The notes beneath the pieces were generated by a model that saw only the letters and a list, made by a program, of their open reading frames with translations, had not been told where the DNA came from and did not search any database. Source: Caldicoprobacter oshimai DSM 21659 (lineage in GTDB: Bacteria > Bacillota > Clostridia > Caldicoprobacterales > Caldicoprobacteraceae). Taken from it: a stretch of DNA of 64,000 nt. Positions 52,101 to 61,687 of the stretch are shown here, piece by piece. The DNA lies in the NCBI GenBank assembly GCA_000526435.1, contig JAGB01000001.1:186001-250000 (forward strand). The letters are read 5' to 3'. Position 1 is the first letter of the stretch, and each line of letters opens with the position of its first letter. The translations under genes and the position numbers were made by a program.

Positions 52101-53643
52101 ATTTTGCGTATTCAATGGCTCTAGTCTCTCTAATAACATTTACCTTTATTTGCCCTGGATATTCAAGCTCTTTTTCTATGCGCTTTACTATCTCTCTAGC
52201 CATTAAGAGCGCCTGGTCATCGCTTACCTTATCAGGCTTTACTATAATCCTGATTTCACGCCCTGCCTGGATTGCAAAGGATTTTTCTACTCCTGCGAAA
52301 GAATTGGCAATCTCTTCAAGCTTCTCTAACCGCTTGATATAGGCCTCTAGCGTTTCCCTTCTGGCTCCCGGCCTTGCTGCAGAAATGGCATCGGCCGCCT
52401 GTACCAGTATAGCTTCAACGGTATTGGGCTCTATATCGCCGTGGTGAGCCATTATAGCATGCACCACGTCGGAGCTTTCGCGATACCTCTTAGCCAGTTC
52501 GGCTCCAATTTGAGTATGAGAACCTTCCATCTCATGGTCCACTGCTTTTCCAATATCATGTAGCAGACCGGCCCGTTTGGCAAGCTTTTGATCGGCACCC
52601 AGCTCGGCAGCCATGATACCCGCCAGGTGAGCTACTTCAATGGAGTGCTTCAAGACATTTTGGCCATAGCTGGTCCTGTATTTCAACTTACCCAGCAACC
52701 TGACCAGTTCGGGATGAATCCCGTGCACCCCAACCTCAAATATGGCCTGCTCACCCGCTTCGCGTATTTGATTCTCAACCTCTTTTTTGGCCTTTTCTAC
52801 CATTTCCTCTATGCGAGCTGGGTGTATCCTTCCATCCAGTATGAGCTTTTCAAGGGCAATCCGGGCAATTTCCCTCCTTATCGGGTCAAAGCCTGATAAT
52901 ATAACAGCCTCCGGCGTATCGTCGATTATCAAATCGATACCCGTCAGCGTCTCTAAAGTACGGATATTACGCCCTTCTCGCCCAATAATCCTCCCCTTCA
53001 TCTCGTCATTGGGGAGTTCCACAACTGAAACGGTGGATTCTGCTACATGATCAGCGGCGAACTTTTGAATAGCCAGCGATATTATATCACGGGCTTTCTT
53101 ATCGACCTCCTCCTTCAGCCTGTTCTCATACTCCCGAATCTTCATGGCTATTTCATGGGTGAGCTCTTTCTCCACATTGCTCAGCAGTATCTCTCGAGCC
53201 TGATCCTGGCTTAACTGTGCGATGCGTTCCAACTCGCTTACCTGACGCTTATACAGCTCTTCAACCTCTTCACGCATCCTCTGAATTTCTTTTTGCATAT
53301 TGTTCAGGCTTTCTTCCTTCTGCTCCAGAACCTCGGCTCTTTTATCAAGGCTTTCCTCCTTTTGCTGGAGTCTGCGCTCTATCCTTTGAATTTCATTTCG
53401 CCTTTCGCGACTTTCCCTTTCAAATTCACTTCGCAGTTTGTGAATCTCTTCTTTTGCCTCAAGTAAAGTCTCTTTTTTTAAAGCCTCAGCCTGCTTCTTC
53501 GCCTCCTCGACGATCTTTCTGGCGGCCTCTTCGGCATTGCCTATCTTCTCCTCTACAATCCGCTTTCGATAGTTGTATCCCAGGACGCCCGCTCCAATGG
53601 CTACTACTACCAGGGCAAATCCCATTAGTAGTATTTCTGGCAC
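52099..53643 (-). CDS. rny: Ribonuclease Y
   Basis: RNase Y is the membrane-bound endonuclease that starts mRNA decay in many Firmicutes. The 514-residue protein has an N-terminal membrane helix (about 4-24), a long coiled coil (about 30-190), a KH domain (about 205-265, [19 protein letters not shown]) and an HD domain with [12 protein letters not shown] near residue 360. The start is GTG 53643 with AGGAGGTG 11 bases upstream. Unlike in B. subtilis, ymdB is not found between rny and spoVS. Confidence 0.97.
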   Translation of the reverse strand: MPEILLMGFALVVVAIGAGVLGYNYRKRIVEEKIGNAEEAARKIVEEAKKQAEALKKETLLEAKEEIHKLRSEFERESRERRNEIQRIERRLQQKEESLDKRAEVLEQKEESLNNMQKEIQRMREEVEELYKRQVSELERIAQLSQDQAREILLSNVEKELTHEIAMKIREYENRLKEEVDKKARDIISLAIQKFAADHVAESTVSVVELPNDEMKGRIIGREGRNIRTLETLTGIDLIIDDTPEAVILSGFDPIRREIARIALEKLILDGRIHPARIEEMVEKAKKEVENQIREAGEQAIFEVGVHGIHPELVRLLGKLKYRTSYGQNVLKHSIEVAHLAGIMAAELGADQKLAKRAGLLHDIGKAVDHEMEGSHTQIGAELAKRYRESSDVVHAIMAHHGDIEPNTVEAILVQAADAISAARPGARRETLEAYIKRLEKLEEIANSFAGVEKSFAIQAGREIRIIVKPDKVSDDQALLMAREIVKRIEKELEYPGQIKVNVIRETRAIEYAK

Positions 53644-53690
53644 GGATAAACGGACACCTCCTCGCTACTTCAATGGAGCACTGCTAGAAC

Positions 53691-53741
53691 AAAAAAACGT
53701 CCTCCGTTCCCTCGTTCGTCCAGCGGGCATTGGGGTGGACA
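53691..53741 (-). promoter_or_regulatory. Possible transcription attenuator in the rny leader
   Basis: On the minus strand TGTCCACC (53741-53734) can pair with GGAGGACG (53705-53698), with one A-A mismatch, directly before seven T (53697-53691). Alternatively GTCCA (53740-53736) can pair with TGGAC (53722-53718), which would break the first stem. This is a terminator/antiterminator layout, placed between the promoter and the ribosome binding site. Confidence 0.4.
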
Positions 53742-53756
53742 CATGAATATACACGT

Positions 53757-53782
53757 GTTTACACCAAAAATTGAGTGTAAAC
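53757..53782 (-). promoter_or_regulatory. 5'-proximal hairpin of the rny transcript
   Basis: GTTTACAC and GTGTAAAC form an 8-bp stem with a 10-base loop close to the predicted 5' end. It could protect the message against 5'-dependent decay. The sequence is palindromic across the arms, so it could also be an operator. Confidence 0.5.
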
Positions 53783-53794
53783 CACTTACCTCTA

Positions 53795-53823
53795 ATTGTA
53801 TATCTTTTACTGACACATGTCAA
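53795..53823 (-). promoter_or_regulatory. SigmaA promoter of rny
   Basis: On the minus strand TTGACA (53823-53818) and TACAAT (53800-53795) have a 17-base spacer, giving a leader of about 145 nt before rny. Confidence 0.88.
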
Positions 53824-53859
53824 CAACCGAGGCTGTGAAACTCCTTAAATTGCCAGTCG

Positions 53860-54915
53860 TCACTGTATTACGTCTTCGCTGGAAGCAGGAGCTCCTGTCA
53901 CCCGCCCCAGTTTAAACTCCTCACGTATCTTCTGTTCGATCTCAGCCGCTATCTGGGGATTCTCCTTTAGGAATTGTCTGGCGTTCTCTTTCCCCTGTCC
54001 AAGCCTTATATCGCCATACGAATACCATGCCCCGCTCTTGTTTACAATATTGATAGAACAAGCCAAATCCAATATGCTGCCTTCCCGGGAAATGCCTTCA
54101 CCGTAGATGATATCGAACTCTGCTTCTTTAAATGGTGGGGCCACCTTGTTCTTTACCACCTTTACCCGAGTACGGCTGCCTATTGTTTCGGAACCCTGCT
54201 TTATGGTGTCTACGCGCCGTACATCCAGGCGCACAGAAGCATAAAATTTGAGTGCTCTGCCCCCCGGTGTGGTTTCAGGGTTACCGAATGTCACACCCAC
54301 CTTTTCTCTCAATTGATTTATAAAAATAGCCACTGTGCGGGATTTATTTATTGCACCCGACAGCTTACGCAGCGCCTGCGACATCAACCTTGCCTGCAGG
54401 CCAACATATGAATCGCCCATTTCACCCTCCAGTTCGGCCCGCGGCACCAGGGCAGCCACCGAGTCAACTACGATCACGTCGACAGCCCCGCTGCGTACAA
54501 GGGCTTCGGTGATCTCCAGCGCCTGTTCCCCGGTATCGGGTTGCGAAACCAGCAGATTATCTATGTCAACGCCCAGATTTTTGGCGTACTGGGGGTCCAG
54601 CGCGTTTTCAGCATCGACAAACGCAGCTATGCCACCGGCCTTTTGTGCCTCAGCGATGACGTGCAGCGCCACCGTGGTTTTACCGGAGGATTCGGGGCCG
54701 AAGATCTCCACAACCCTTCCTCTTGGTAGCCCTCCTACTCCTAGAGCAATATCCAAATCCAGCACGCCTGTCGATATCACCTCTACGTTCAAATGGCTAG
54801 ATTGGCCCAGCTTCATGATCGAACCCTTGCCAAACTGCCTCTCAATCTGGCTAATGGCCATCTCAAGCGCTTTTGCTTTGTCCATAACCTCAAACCCGGC
54901 TTTTGAGCCAGGCAC
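53860..54915 (-). CDS. recA: Recombinase RecA
   Basis: RecA forms filaments on single-stranded DNA, drives homologous pairing and triggers LexA self-cleavage. Walker A GPESSGKT is at residues 73-80, the [15 protein letters not shown] Walker B region near 150, the [11 protein letters not shown] loop near 210 and the [12 protein letters not shown] segment near 225. The protein has 351 residues from GTG 54915; ATG 54885 is an alternative start that would remove ten residues. A LexA box lies at its transcription start. No terminator was found before the rny promoter. Confidence 0.97.
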   Translation of the reverse strand: MPGSKAGFEVMDKAKALEMAISQIERQFGKGSIMKLGQSSHLNVEVISTGVLDLDIALGVGGLPRGRVVEIFGPESSGKTTVALHVIAEAQKAGGIAAFVDAENALDPQYAKNLGVDIDNLLVSQPDTGEQALEITEALVRSGAVDVIVVDSVAALVPRAELEGEMGDSYVGLQARLMSQALRKLSGAINKSRTVAIFINQLREKVGVTFGNPETTPGGRALKFYASVRLDVRRVDTIKQGSETIGSRTRVKVVKNKVAPPFKEAEFDIIYGEGISREGSILDLACSINIVNKSGAWYSYGDIRLGQGKENARQFLKENPQIAAEIEQKIREEFKLGRVTGAPASSEDVIQ

Positions 54916-54939
54916 TCACCTGCCTCTCCCTATTTTTCT

Positions 54940-54953
54940 CGAACACACGTTCT
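54940..54953. promoter_or_regulatory. LexA box of recA
   Basis: CGAACACACGTTCT (plus strand) matches the CGAAC-N4-GTTC operator and lies just downstream of the recA -10, across the expected transcription start. Confidence 0.9.
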
Positions 54954-54959
54954 AACTCA

Positions 54960-54988
54960 ATTATAATGCAATCTATAAAGAGGGTCAA
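54960..54988 (-). promoter_or_regulatory. recA promoter
   Basis: On the minus strand TTGACC (54988-54983) and TATAAT (54965-54960) are separated by 17 bases. Confidence 0.9.
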
Positions 54989-55009
54989 GCATTAAAAGCT
55001 TATTGCATC

Positions 55010-56245
55010 TTACAAATCCAGTAGCTTTTGGCGCAATAGGTCCAGGGCTGTATTTGCAGTGGAGAGCTTAATGCGCTTTCTGTCCCCCTGATTGTGGAAA
55101 CGTTTTACCTCCACATCACCACTCATCGCAATAGCAATATATACCAACCCAACTGGCTTTTCAGGGGTTCCACCGCCGGGACCAGCTATGCCCGTCACAG
55201 CAAGGCCTATGTCAGCTCCAGTCGTTTTGACGATCCCTTCTGCCATCTCCCGCGCTGTCTGCGGGCTTACAGCGCCGTAAGCCTCGAGGGTCTCAGGTTT
55301 TACCCCCAGCCGATTTATCTTGGCCTGATTGCTATAAGTAACGCACGCTTCGAGAAGATTTTCAGAGATTCCTGGCACGTCGGTGAGCAGGTTGCTTATT
55401 AGACCGCCGGTGCAAGATTCGGCCACCGCCAGGGTTAAACCCTTCTCTTTAAGCAGCCTGGCCACTACCGTTTCCAGGCGGTCATCATCCACACCGTATA
55501 CAGCCCGTCCCAGACGCCTGCGTATTTCATCCTCAACGGGTTTTATCAGTTCAAGTGGGTCCTGGGCTCGATGGCACTTGACTGTCAATCTCAGGGTTAC
55601 TTCGCCGTACGCCGCCAAAGGCGCAATGGTCGGGTTAGTCTGATTTTCGAGCAAGTCCTTTATCGCTTCTTCTACGGCCGATTCCCCAATGCCGTATATT
55701 CTGAGAACCCTTGAAAAGATCTTTTCGTTTCCTTTTTGGGCCAGATAGGGAATTACGTGGTTTTCGAACATGGGCTGCATCTCGTAGGGAGGGCCGGGCA
55801 GCATGATGAAGGTCCTGCCGTCCTTCTCGATAATGGCTCCCGGGGCTGTCCCAACCTCATTGGGAAGAATGATGGCCTCCCTGGGAAACATGGCCTGCTT
55901 TAAATTATTGTCACTCATGGTTCTGCCCCTTCTTGTGAAATATTCGCGTATTGCCTGAGCGCTGGGCTGATGAAGAACAAGCTCCAGCCCTAAAAATTCG
56001 GCAACTGTTTCCTTTGTAAGGTCATCCATAGTGGGCCCCAATCCGCCGGTGGTAATTATGATATCTGCTCGCTTACATGCGATCTCAAGCGCTTCCAGCA
56101 GGCGCTTCCGGTTATCCCCCACCACGGTGTGGTAATACACGTTTATGCCCACCGACGAAAGGCGATGAGAGATATACTGGGCGTTGGTGTTTGCAATCTG
56201 GCCCAGGAGCAGTTCGCTGCCCACCACAATGATTTCCGCATCCAT
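55010..56245 (-). CDS. cinA: CinA: competence/damage-inducible protein (NMN deamidase family)
   Basis: The 411-residue protein has an N-terminal COG1058/MoCF-like domain (1-170, VVGSELLLGQIANTNAQ, then TTGGLGPTMDDLT) and a C-terminal PncC-type NMN amidohydrolase domain (about 250-405, LAVAESCTGGLI and VTGIAGPGGGTPEKPVG). CinA proteins act in pyridine nucleotide recycling (ADP-ribose pyrophosphatase/NMN deamidase) and sit before recA in many Gram-positives. GGGAGATGG precedes the ATG. The recA promoter with LexA box lies downstream of cinA, so recA can be induced alone. Confidence 0.95.
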   Translation of the reverse strand: MDAEIIVVGSELLLGQIANTNAQYISHRLSSVGINVYYHTVVGDNRKRLLEALEIACKRADIIITTGGLGPTMDDLTKETVAEFLGLELVLHQPSAQAIREYFTRRGRTMSDNNLKQAMFPREAIILPNEVGTAPGAIIEKDGRTFIMLPGPPYEMQPMFENHVIPYLAQKGNEKIFSRVLRIYGIGESAVEEAIKDLLENQTNPTIAPLAAYGEVTLRLTVKCHRAQDPLELIKPVEDEIRRRLGRAVYGVDDDRLETVVARLLKEKGLTLAVAESCTGGLISNLLTDVPGISENLLEACVTYSNQAKINRLGVKPETLEAYGAVSPQTAREMAEGIVKTTGADIGLAVTGIAGPGGGTPEKPVGLVYIAIAMSGDVEVKRFHNQGDRKRIKLSTANTALDLLRQKLLDL

Positions 56246-56262
56246 GATATTCCCATCTCCCT

Positions 56263-56799
56263 CTATTCATTGAGTATATGGATGTTCTTGTAGATATAAT
56301 CGATGCCCGATACTATGGTGATCACGACGGCCAGCGCCAGGGCTATTCTGTCGAAGGGGAACCCTATCCATTTGAAAGGGACGTTATCCAGCATAATAGC
56401 GACTATGGCGATTATCTGAGTGATGGTTTTGGCCTTGCCCCACCAGCTGGCCGCTATGACTATGCCCTCCGAAGCGGCCAGTACCCTAAAACCCGTGATT
56501 ATGAATTCCCTTGTTATTATTATAATGGCCACCACAGAAGATATTTTGCCCATTTCTACCAGAATGACCAGCGCCGCCGTTACCAGGATCTTATCTGCCA
56601 GAGGGTCGATAAACTTGCCGAAGTTTGTGACCTCATTCCTCTTTCGGGCTATATACCCGTCCACTGTATCGGTGCTGGCTGCCACAATGAATATGAGGGC
56701 TGCAATAAAGTTGCTGTAAGGAAAGTCTGAAAGCAACAGCGCCATAAATATGGGCACCAGCATTATTCTTACAATGGTTATCTTATTTGCCAGATTCAT
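56263..56799 (-). CDS. pgsA: CDP-diacylglycerol-glycerol-3-phosphate 3-phosphatidyltransferase
   Basis: PgsA makes phosphatidylglycerol phosphate, the first step to acidic phospholipids. The CDP-alcohol phosphotransferase motif is spread over DTVDGYIARKRNE and FGKFIDPLADK (residues about 44-70), with the expected four Asp. About five or six membrane helices are predicted by eye. ATG 56799 with GGGGGAAG a few bases ahead is preferred over an upstream start at 56826. It overlaps the end of rimO by 17 bases. Its substrate is made by CdsA, also in the window. Confidence 0.95.
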   Translation of the reverse strand: MNLANKITIVRIMLVPIFMALLLSDFPYSNFIAALIFIVAASTDTVDGYIARKRNEVTNFGKFIDPLADKILVTAALVILVEMGKISSVVAIIIITREFIITGFRVLAASEGIVIAASWWGKAKTITQIIAIVAIMLDNVPFKWIGFPFDRIALALAVVITIVSGIDYIYKNIHILNE

Positions 56800-58117
56800 A
56801 ATCTTCCCCCAACAAATCATATTCATATGCCTTGGTTATCTTAACGTCCACAAAATCGCCGGCCTTAAGCGGCCTCTCGCTTATTACAAATACCTGGCCG
56901 TCTATCTCAGGCGCTTCTCCGTACGACCTGCCGAAGTAAACGCCTTTGGAGCTTGTCCCTTCTATCAAAACCTTGCAGACCTGTCCTATCCTCTGACGGT
57001 TCAGCCTCTTGGATATCCTCTGCTGTATGCTCATCAAAACATCCCTTCGGGCTTCTTTCGTTTCATCGTCCACCTGCTCGGGAAAGCGGGCAGCCGGCGT
57101 CCCCTCCTCTCTGGAATAGGGGAACACCCCTACCCTGTTGAACTGGGATCCCTTGACAAATTCGACCAGTTCTTGAAATTCCTCCTTTCCCTCTCCTGGG
57201 AAACCTACAATGAGGGAGGTGCGGATTATTATGTCGGGTATCCTTTTTCTCAATTTTAAGAGGAGGTCTTTAATCCGTTCCGGATTGGCTGGCCGGTTCA
57301 TTTTCCTGAGTATTTCAGGATGGATGTGCTGTATAGGTATGTCGATGTAATTGCACACTTTTTCTTCCTGGGCTATAGTATCGATGAGCTCATCAGTCAC
57401 CCGGTCAGGATAGCAGTAAAGCAGGCGGACCCAGACAAGCCCGGGGATTTTCACCAGCTCCTTGATCAGCCTCACCAGCGATATATCCCCTTTGAGGTCC
57501 TGGCCGTACCTGGTCAAATCCTGGCCCACCAGTATTATCTCCTTTACGCCGCTATCCACTAGGTGCTGGGTTTCGTCAAGCACCTCGTCCAAGGGGCGGC
57601 TGACATGAGGCCCTCTGAGCTGTGGTATGACGCAATAGGTACAGCAGTTGCTGCATCCTTCCGATATCTTCAAGTAAGCCGTATACGATGGGGTGGTCAG
57701 CACTCTGGGTATGCCTTTGATGTCCGGAAACTTGGGTTCATCCACAGCCGCCAGGCGTTCATGCTTTGACTCACACTCGTTGATTACATCCAAAATCTCG
57801 GTGAAACGGCCGGTACCTATCACGGCATCCACTTCGGGTATCTCATCCATAATCTCCTTTGAATATCGCTGGGCCAGACAGCCGGTTACGATGAGGAGCC
57901 TGCACTGGCCTGCCTTCTTGTACTGTGCCTGCTCCAGTATGGTTTCCACCGACTCCTCCTTTGCCGGGTCAATGAAGCCACAGGTATTCACTATTATGAC
58001 CTCTGCTTCTTCGGGCCTGTTGACAATGTTGTGACCGGCCCGGGAGAGCAATCCCAGCATGACTTCCGAATCCACCCTGTTTTTGTCGCATCCTAGGGAA
58101 ACCATTCCTATTTTCAT
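56783..58117 (-). CDS. rimO: Ribosomal protein S12 methylthiotransferase RimO
   Basis: RimO adds a methylthio group to an Asp of S12 with radical SAM chemistry. The N-terminal part has SLGCDKNRVDSE, IVNTCGFIDPAKEES and VTGCLAQRY with three Cys; the SAM cluster motif is GCSNCCTYCVIPQLRGPH near residue 148; a TRAM domain ends the protein. The DKNRVDSE and FIDPAKEES wording separates RimO from MiaB. The protein has 444 residues. AGGAGG lies at the end of spoIIIE. The window thus contains both RimO and MiaB. Confidence 0.95.
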   Translation of the reverse strand: MKIGMVSLGCDKNRVDSEVMLGLLSRAGHNIVNRPEEAEVIIVNTCGFIDPAKEESVETILEQAQYKKAGQCRLLIVTGCLAQRYSKEIMDEIPEVDAVIGTGRFTEILDVINECESKHERLAAVDEPKFPDIKGIPRVLTTPSYTAYLKISEGCSNCCTYCVIPQLRGPHVSRPLDEVLDETQHLVDSGVKEIILVGQDLTRYGQDLKGDISLVRLIKELVKIPGLVWVRLLYCYPDRVTDELIDTIAQEEKVCNYIDIPIQHIHPEILRKMNRPANPERIKDLLLKLRKRIPDIIIRTSLIVGFPGEGKEEFQELVEFVKGSQFNRVGVFPYSREEGTPAARFPEQVDDETKEARRDVLMSIQQRISKRLNRQRIGQVCKVLIEGTSSKGVYFGRSYGEAPEIDGQVFVISERPLKAGDFVDVKITKAYEYDLLGEDYESGK

Positions 58118-58136
58118 GGATAAGATCTGCAGCCTC

Positions 58137-60359
58137 CTATTTTACATCCTTGTACAGCCTTTCAAACTCCTCGCGGGTTATGAGCACGTTTCGGGGCTTG
58201 CTGCCCTCAAAGCCGCTCACTATCCCCCTGGCTTCCATCTCATCTATAAGCCGTGCGGCACGGGCATAACCTATGCGTAGGCGCCTCTGCAGCATGGAAA
58301 TGGAGGCCTGGCCGGCGTCTATGACGATTTCTATGGCCTCCGGTAACAGCTCGTCGTGCTCGCCCAGGCCGTGCGATTCCTCATCGCCTTCGATTCTTTC
58401 CATGGCTTCGGCATTGTAAGAAGGAGCGGCATTTTGATTCTTAATGTAATCGACAACTGCTTTTACCTCTTTCTCGGATATGAAGCACCCCTGAACCCTT
58501 ATTGGTTTGTTGACGCCAACAGGATAAAACAGCATGTCGCCACGCCCCAGCAGCTTTTCAGCGCCGCTCATGTCCAGGATGGTTCTTGAGTCAACCTGGG
58601 AAGAAACCGCAAAGGCAATTCGCGACGGAATATTGGCCTTTATAAGCCCGGTGATTACGTCCACTGAAGGCCTTTGCGTGGCAATCACCAGATGGATCCC
58701 CGCCGCCCGTGCCATTTGCGCAAGGCGGCATACGGCGTCTTCAACCTCAGAAGGTGAGACCATCATGAGGTCAGCAAGCTCGTCTATAATCACCACTATC
58801 TGGGGTAGGCGTTCATCCTCGTTTTCAACCATGCTATTGTACCCTTCTATATCCTTCACTCCGGCGTCGGCAAACAGGTTGTAGCGCGAGGTCATCTCCT
58901 GCACCGCCCAGTTGAGGGCTCCTGCCGCCTTTTTGGGATTGGTCACAACGGGTATGAGCAGGTGTGGTATCCCATTGTAGTGGCTGAGTTCGACCACTTT
59001 TGGATCCACCATGATGAACTTTACTTCTCGAGGGGATGCTTTGTAGAGTATGCTTACGATCATCGTGTTGATGCATACGCTTTTGCCGGAACCTGTGGCT
59101 CCGGCTATGAGCAGGTGCGGCATCCTGGCAATGTCGGCAATGACGTTTTTACCGGCTATGTCTTTGCCCAAGGCCACTGCCAGCTTTGACGGGTGGAAAA
59201 TGAACTCCTCCGACTCCAGCACCTCTCTCAATAAAACGGGTGATACGTCCCGGTTTGGTACCTCAATACCAACAGCTGCTTTGCCGGGGATAGGGGCTTC
59301 TATGCGCACTGACGGAGCCGCAAGGTTTAACGCTATATCGTCCGCCAAGCTGACAATCCTGCTCACCTTCACTCCCGGAGCAGGTTGGAGCTCGTATCGG
59401 GTGATGACCGGTCCCCGGCTTATCTGGGTAACCTTGGCGCTGACACCGAAACTGTTTAAGGTCTCTTCAAGCAGCCTAGCATTGTTCTCGGCTATTCTAT
59501 CCTGTTCCCTGTCGTTGGCGCTTGCAGGCGGCAGCTTCAGCAGGTCCAGAGGTGGGATTATATACCCTTCTTTCTGCAGGTTTTCCAGTCTAACATTTTG
59601 AGCCTGTACATCTTGGTGCTGATCGCCCCGCTTATCTTCCTGTTTCCTTGCTTTCCGCCGCGAAGGCAGCAATGTATCCTTCTTTTCTGCAAAGGCCTCA
59701 TCAAGGGAACGCAGGTCTTCCCCATTCTTTTTTTTGAACTCCTCCACAGAGATGATCTCCCCAACAAAGGGCTTGTCTTCTTTTTTCTTTGTGCATTGTT
59801 TGTGCAGCACGGGCTTTATGGAGCTGTATATATTCTGTCCTACATCTTTAAGCGAGAGGTTGGTCAGCAGGAGCAGATTGACGACCACAAAAGCGCCCAG
59901 AAGCACATAACTGCCCGCCAGGCCAAACAGCTTATACACAGCGAATACAAAGGGTGCCAGCAGTGCCCCGCTACCTTTAACCTCTTGCCCTTTGGTGTAG
60001 GACGAATGCACAAAAGCCAGAATGCTGGCCGAATCAAAGTGTTGAAAATACGATATATGGATGATCGACATAATAAAGGCAACGGTGAGAACGATAAGCA
60101 GAAGTTTGAGCTTGTTCACCCTCTTGCGATAGGCGACTATGGTCAGTACGCCCGATATAACCAGCAGCACGGGGATGGTGTAACCGACAAGGCCGAACAA
60201 CCCCATCACCAGCTCTTTGAGGTATCTACCCACCATGCCGGCCTGATTGGTGTATATGCTTATAAGGGCAAAAAGGCCCACTCCAATTAGCAGTACCCCT
60301 GTCGCTTCATGGTATATTCGCTTGTCGCTTTTTGTGCTCCTTCCTTTCTTCTTCGACAT
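58137..60359 (-). CDS. spoIIIE: DNA translocase FtsK/SpoIIIE
   Basis: The 740-residue motor pumps DNA through the closing septum; in spore formers SpoIIIE moves the chromosome into the forespore. It has four N-terminal membrane helices (about 20-165), a charged linker and an alpha/beta motor with Walker A GATGSGKSVCIN near residue 408 and Walker B VVIIDELADLMM. The C-terminal gamma winged helix (about 670-735, ISMLQRRLRIGYARAARLIDEME) reads orientation sequences. AAGGGTG precedes the ATG. Position next to ylzJ/tepA matches Bacillus, apart from the uppP insertion. Confidence 0.95.
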   Translation of the reverse strand: MSKKKGRSTKSDKRIYHEATGVLLIGVGLFALISIYTNQAGMVGRYLKELVMGLFGLVGYTIPVLLVISGVLTIVAYRKRVNKLKLLLIVLTVAFIMSIIHISYFQHFDSASILAFVHSSYTKGQEVKGSGALLAPFVFAVYKLFGLAGSYVLLGAFVVVNLLLLTNLSLKDVGQNIYSSIKPVLHKQCTKKKEDKPFVGEIISVEEFKKKNGEDLRSLDEAFAEKKDTLLPSRRKARKQEDKRGDQHQDVQAQNVRLENLQKEGYIIPPLDLLKLPPASANDREQDRIAENNARLLEETLNSFGVSAKVTQISRGPVITRYELQPAPGVKVSRIVSLADDIALNLAAPSVRIEAPIPGKAAVGIEVPNRDVSPVLLREVLESEEFIFHPSKLAVALGKDIAGKNVIADIARMPHLLIAGATGSGKSVCINTMIVSILYKASPREVKFIMVDPKVVELSHYNGIPHLLIPVVTNPKKAAGALNWAVQEMTSRYNLFADAGVKDIEGYNSMVENEDERLPQIVVIIDELADLMMVSPSEVEDAVCRLAQMARAAGIHLVIATQRPSVDVITGLIKANIPSRIAFAVSSQVDSRTILDMSGAEKLLGRGDMLFYPVGVNKPIRVQGCFISEKEVKAVVDYIKNQNAAPSYNAEAMERIEGDEESHGLGEHDELLPEAIEIVIDAGQASISMLQRRLRIGYARAARLIDEMEARGIVSGFEGSKPRNVLITREEFERLYKDVK

Positions 60360-60489
60360 GTGAAATCACCCTTGTATTGATATTCTACACCATCCCTTTA
60401 AATCCCTGCTATAGATTCGCCTGAGATTCCCTGCTTTTGAGCCAAGTCTGAAGTACAGTAGCTGATAGAGACAAAAGGAACGGGCCGAT

Positions 60490-61329
60490 TTATGCTATAA
60501 ACCATGTATACAGTATGGTTAAGATACCCAGTGCCCAGCAATAATAAGAGAAATAGATGAGCTTTTTGTTCTGCAGCGCCGAAATCAGAAGGTGAATGGC
60601 TAGATATCCTGAGACGGCCGCAGCGGCAAATCCTGCCATCACCGGCATAACCTCATGTATGGACGATGCACTCTCAAAAGCGTCCTTGCCTTCCAGTACC
60701 ACCGCCCCCAGTATTGCAGGAATGGAGAGCAAAAATGAGAAGCGCGTGACCAGCTCGCGATTCAGGCCTCTGATGAGCCCTGCGAAGATGGTGGAACCCG
60801 AGCGCGATATACCGGGAGTGATGGCCAGCCCCTGCATGAGGCCAACGGTCACCGCATCCCACGCGGTCATGCTCTTCAGGTCTTTCCTGCCGCTTACTAT
60901 GCCATTGGCTATCCACAGGAATATACCGTTTACGATGAGGTCATAGCCCACAAAATCTGCAGTTTCAAACAGCTGAGAAAACAGGTCTTTGAAAACCAAT
61001 CCAATAACAGCGGTGGGTATGGTCGCTATAATTATCATTATCATGAGAACCCTATAAGGCCTGGAGTAATCCAACAGCTTGGGCTTTTTGCCCCTTATAT
61101 AATCTCCTATCAGTATAAAAAACTCGCTGATGAGATTTAAAACATCCCGCCAGTAGTATATGAGCACTGCTACAAGGGTGCCCAGATGGAGTATTACGTC
61201 AAAAGCCAGATCCGCCTCTTCGATGTTGAAGACCTCCTGTGCAATAACCAGATGCCCTGAGCTGCTGATGGGTAAAAACTCTGTAAGGCCCTGCAGTATC
61301 CCAAGAAGAATTGCATATAAAAGATTCAA
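60490..61329 (-). CDS. uppP: Undecaprenyl-diphosphatase (BacA/UppP)
   Basis: UppP removes a phosphate from undecaprenyl diphosphate to recycle the cell wall lipid carrier. Motif 1 GLTEFLPISSSGHL is near residue 13 and motif 2 GISRSGST near residue 164, with about eight membrane helices. The start is TTG 61329 with GGGGAGG eight bases upstream; the frame is open upstream through promoter and terminator sequence, which is not coding. The protein has 279 residues. It sits between ylzJ and spoIIIE, where B. subtilis has no such gene, and has its own promoter. Confidence 0.94.
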   Translation of the reverse strand: MNLLYAILLGILQGLTEFLPISSSGHLVIAQEVFNIEEADLAFDVILHLGTLVAVLIYYWRDVLNLISEFFILIGDYIRGKKPKLLDYSRPYRVLMIMIIIATIPTAVIGLVFKDLFSQLFETADFVGYDLIVNGIFLWIANGIVSGRKDLKSMTAWDAVTVGLMQGLAITPGISRSGSTIFAGLIRGLNRELVTRFSFLLSIPAILGAVVLEGKDAFESASSIHEVMPVMAGFAAAAVSGYLAIHLLISALQNKKLIYFSYYCWALGILTILYTWFIA

Positions 61330-61366
61330 GCAATCCGCCTCCCCTACCCAAATAATGAACGTTATC

Positions 61367-61395
61367 ATTATATCACTCTTTACTCGAGAATGCCA
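61367..61395 (-). promoter_or_regulatory. uppP promoter with extended -10
   Basis: TATAAT (61372-61367 on the minus strand) is preceded by TGA, an extended -10. The -35 position (TGGCAT, 61395-61390) is weak. Confidence 0.7.
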
Positions 61396-61403
61396 TATGG
61401 GAT

Positions 61404-61449
61404 TTAATAAACCAATGAGCCCAGGCAAATTCGGTTTACCTGGGCTCAT
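61404..61449 (-). terminator. Terminator after ylzJ
   Basis: An 11-bp stem (61449-61439 with 61425-61415) extends after one mismatch by three A-T pairs to a 5-base loop. The tail TGGTTTATTAAA on the minus strand is moderately T-rich. Confidence 0.75.
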
Positions 61450-61462
61450 AAGAAAGCGTGCT

Positions 61463-61687
61463 CTACATTTTTGGTTCAAGCTGTATAATGGTCCCCGGCT
61501 GCAGCCTTGGGTTTAAATAGTCAAACGGGTTGGTGCTCAAAATCCGGTTGATTTGATATCTGTGTTCCCCTGCAGGCAGAACCTCAAGCTTTACATTATT
61601 CCATTCTATAATGCGGAAGTTTGGCCTGGTTTGACCCGTGAAATCACCCAAGACGAACTGGAGCGGGACAATGGTGTGCAGTATCAA
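61463..61687 (-). CDS. ylzJ: YlzJ-like small protein
   Basis: This 74-residue protein of unknown function belongs to the YlzJ family, found downstream of tepA in spore formers. It opens [14 protein letters not shown] and contains the conserved [20 protein letters not shown] segment. The start is TTG 61687, whose TTGA overlaps the stop codon of tepA; GGGGGAG lies upstream inside tepA. No membrane helix or signal peptide is seen. Confidence 0.85.
   Translation of the reverse strand: MILHTIVPLQFVLGDFTGQTRPNFRIIEWNNVKLEVLPAGEHRYQINRILSTNPFDYLNPRLQPGTIIQLEPKM

Noticed and set aside
53698-53745. T-box or known riboswitch in the rny leader
   Set aside because: No T-box sequence (AGGGTGGNACCGCG-like) or specifier loop is present; only a generic attenuator-like layout remains.
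60360-60489. Promoter of spoIIIE in the gap after uppP
   Set aside because: A TAGAAT -10 can be seen near 60390 on the minus strand but no acceptable -35 lies at the right distance.
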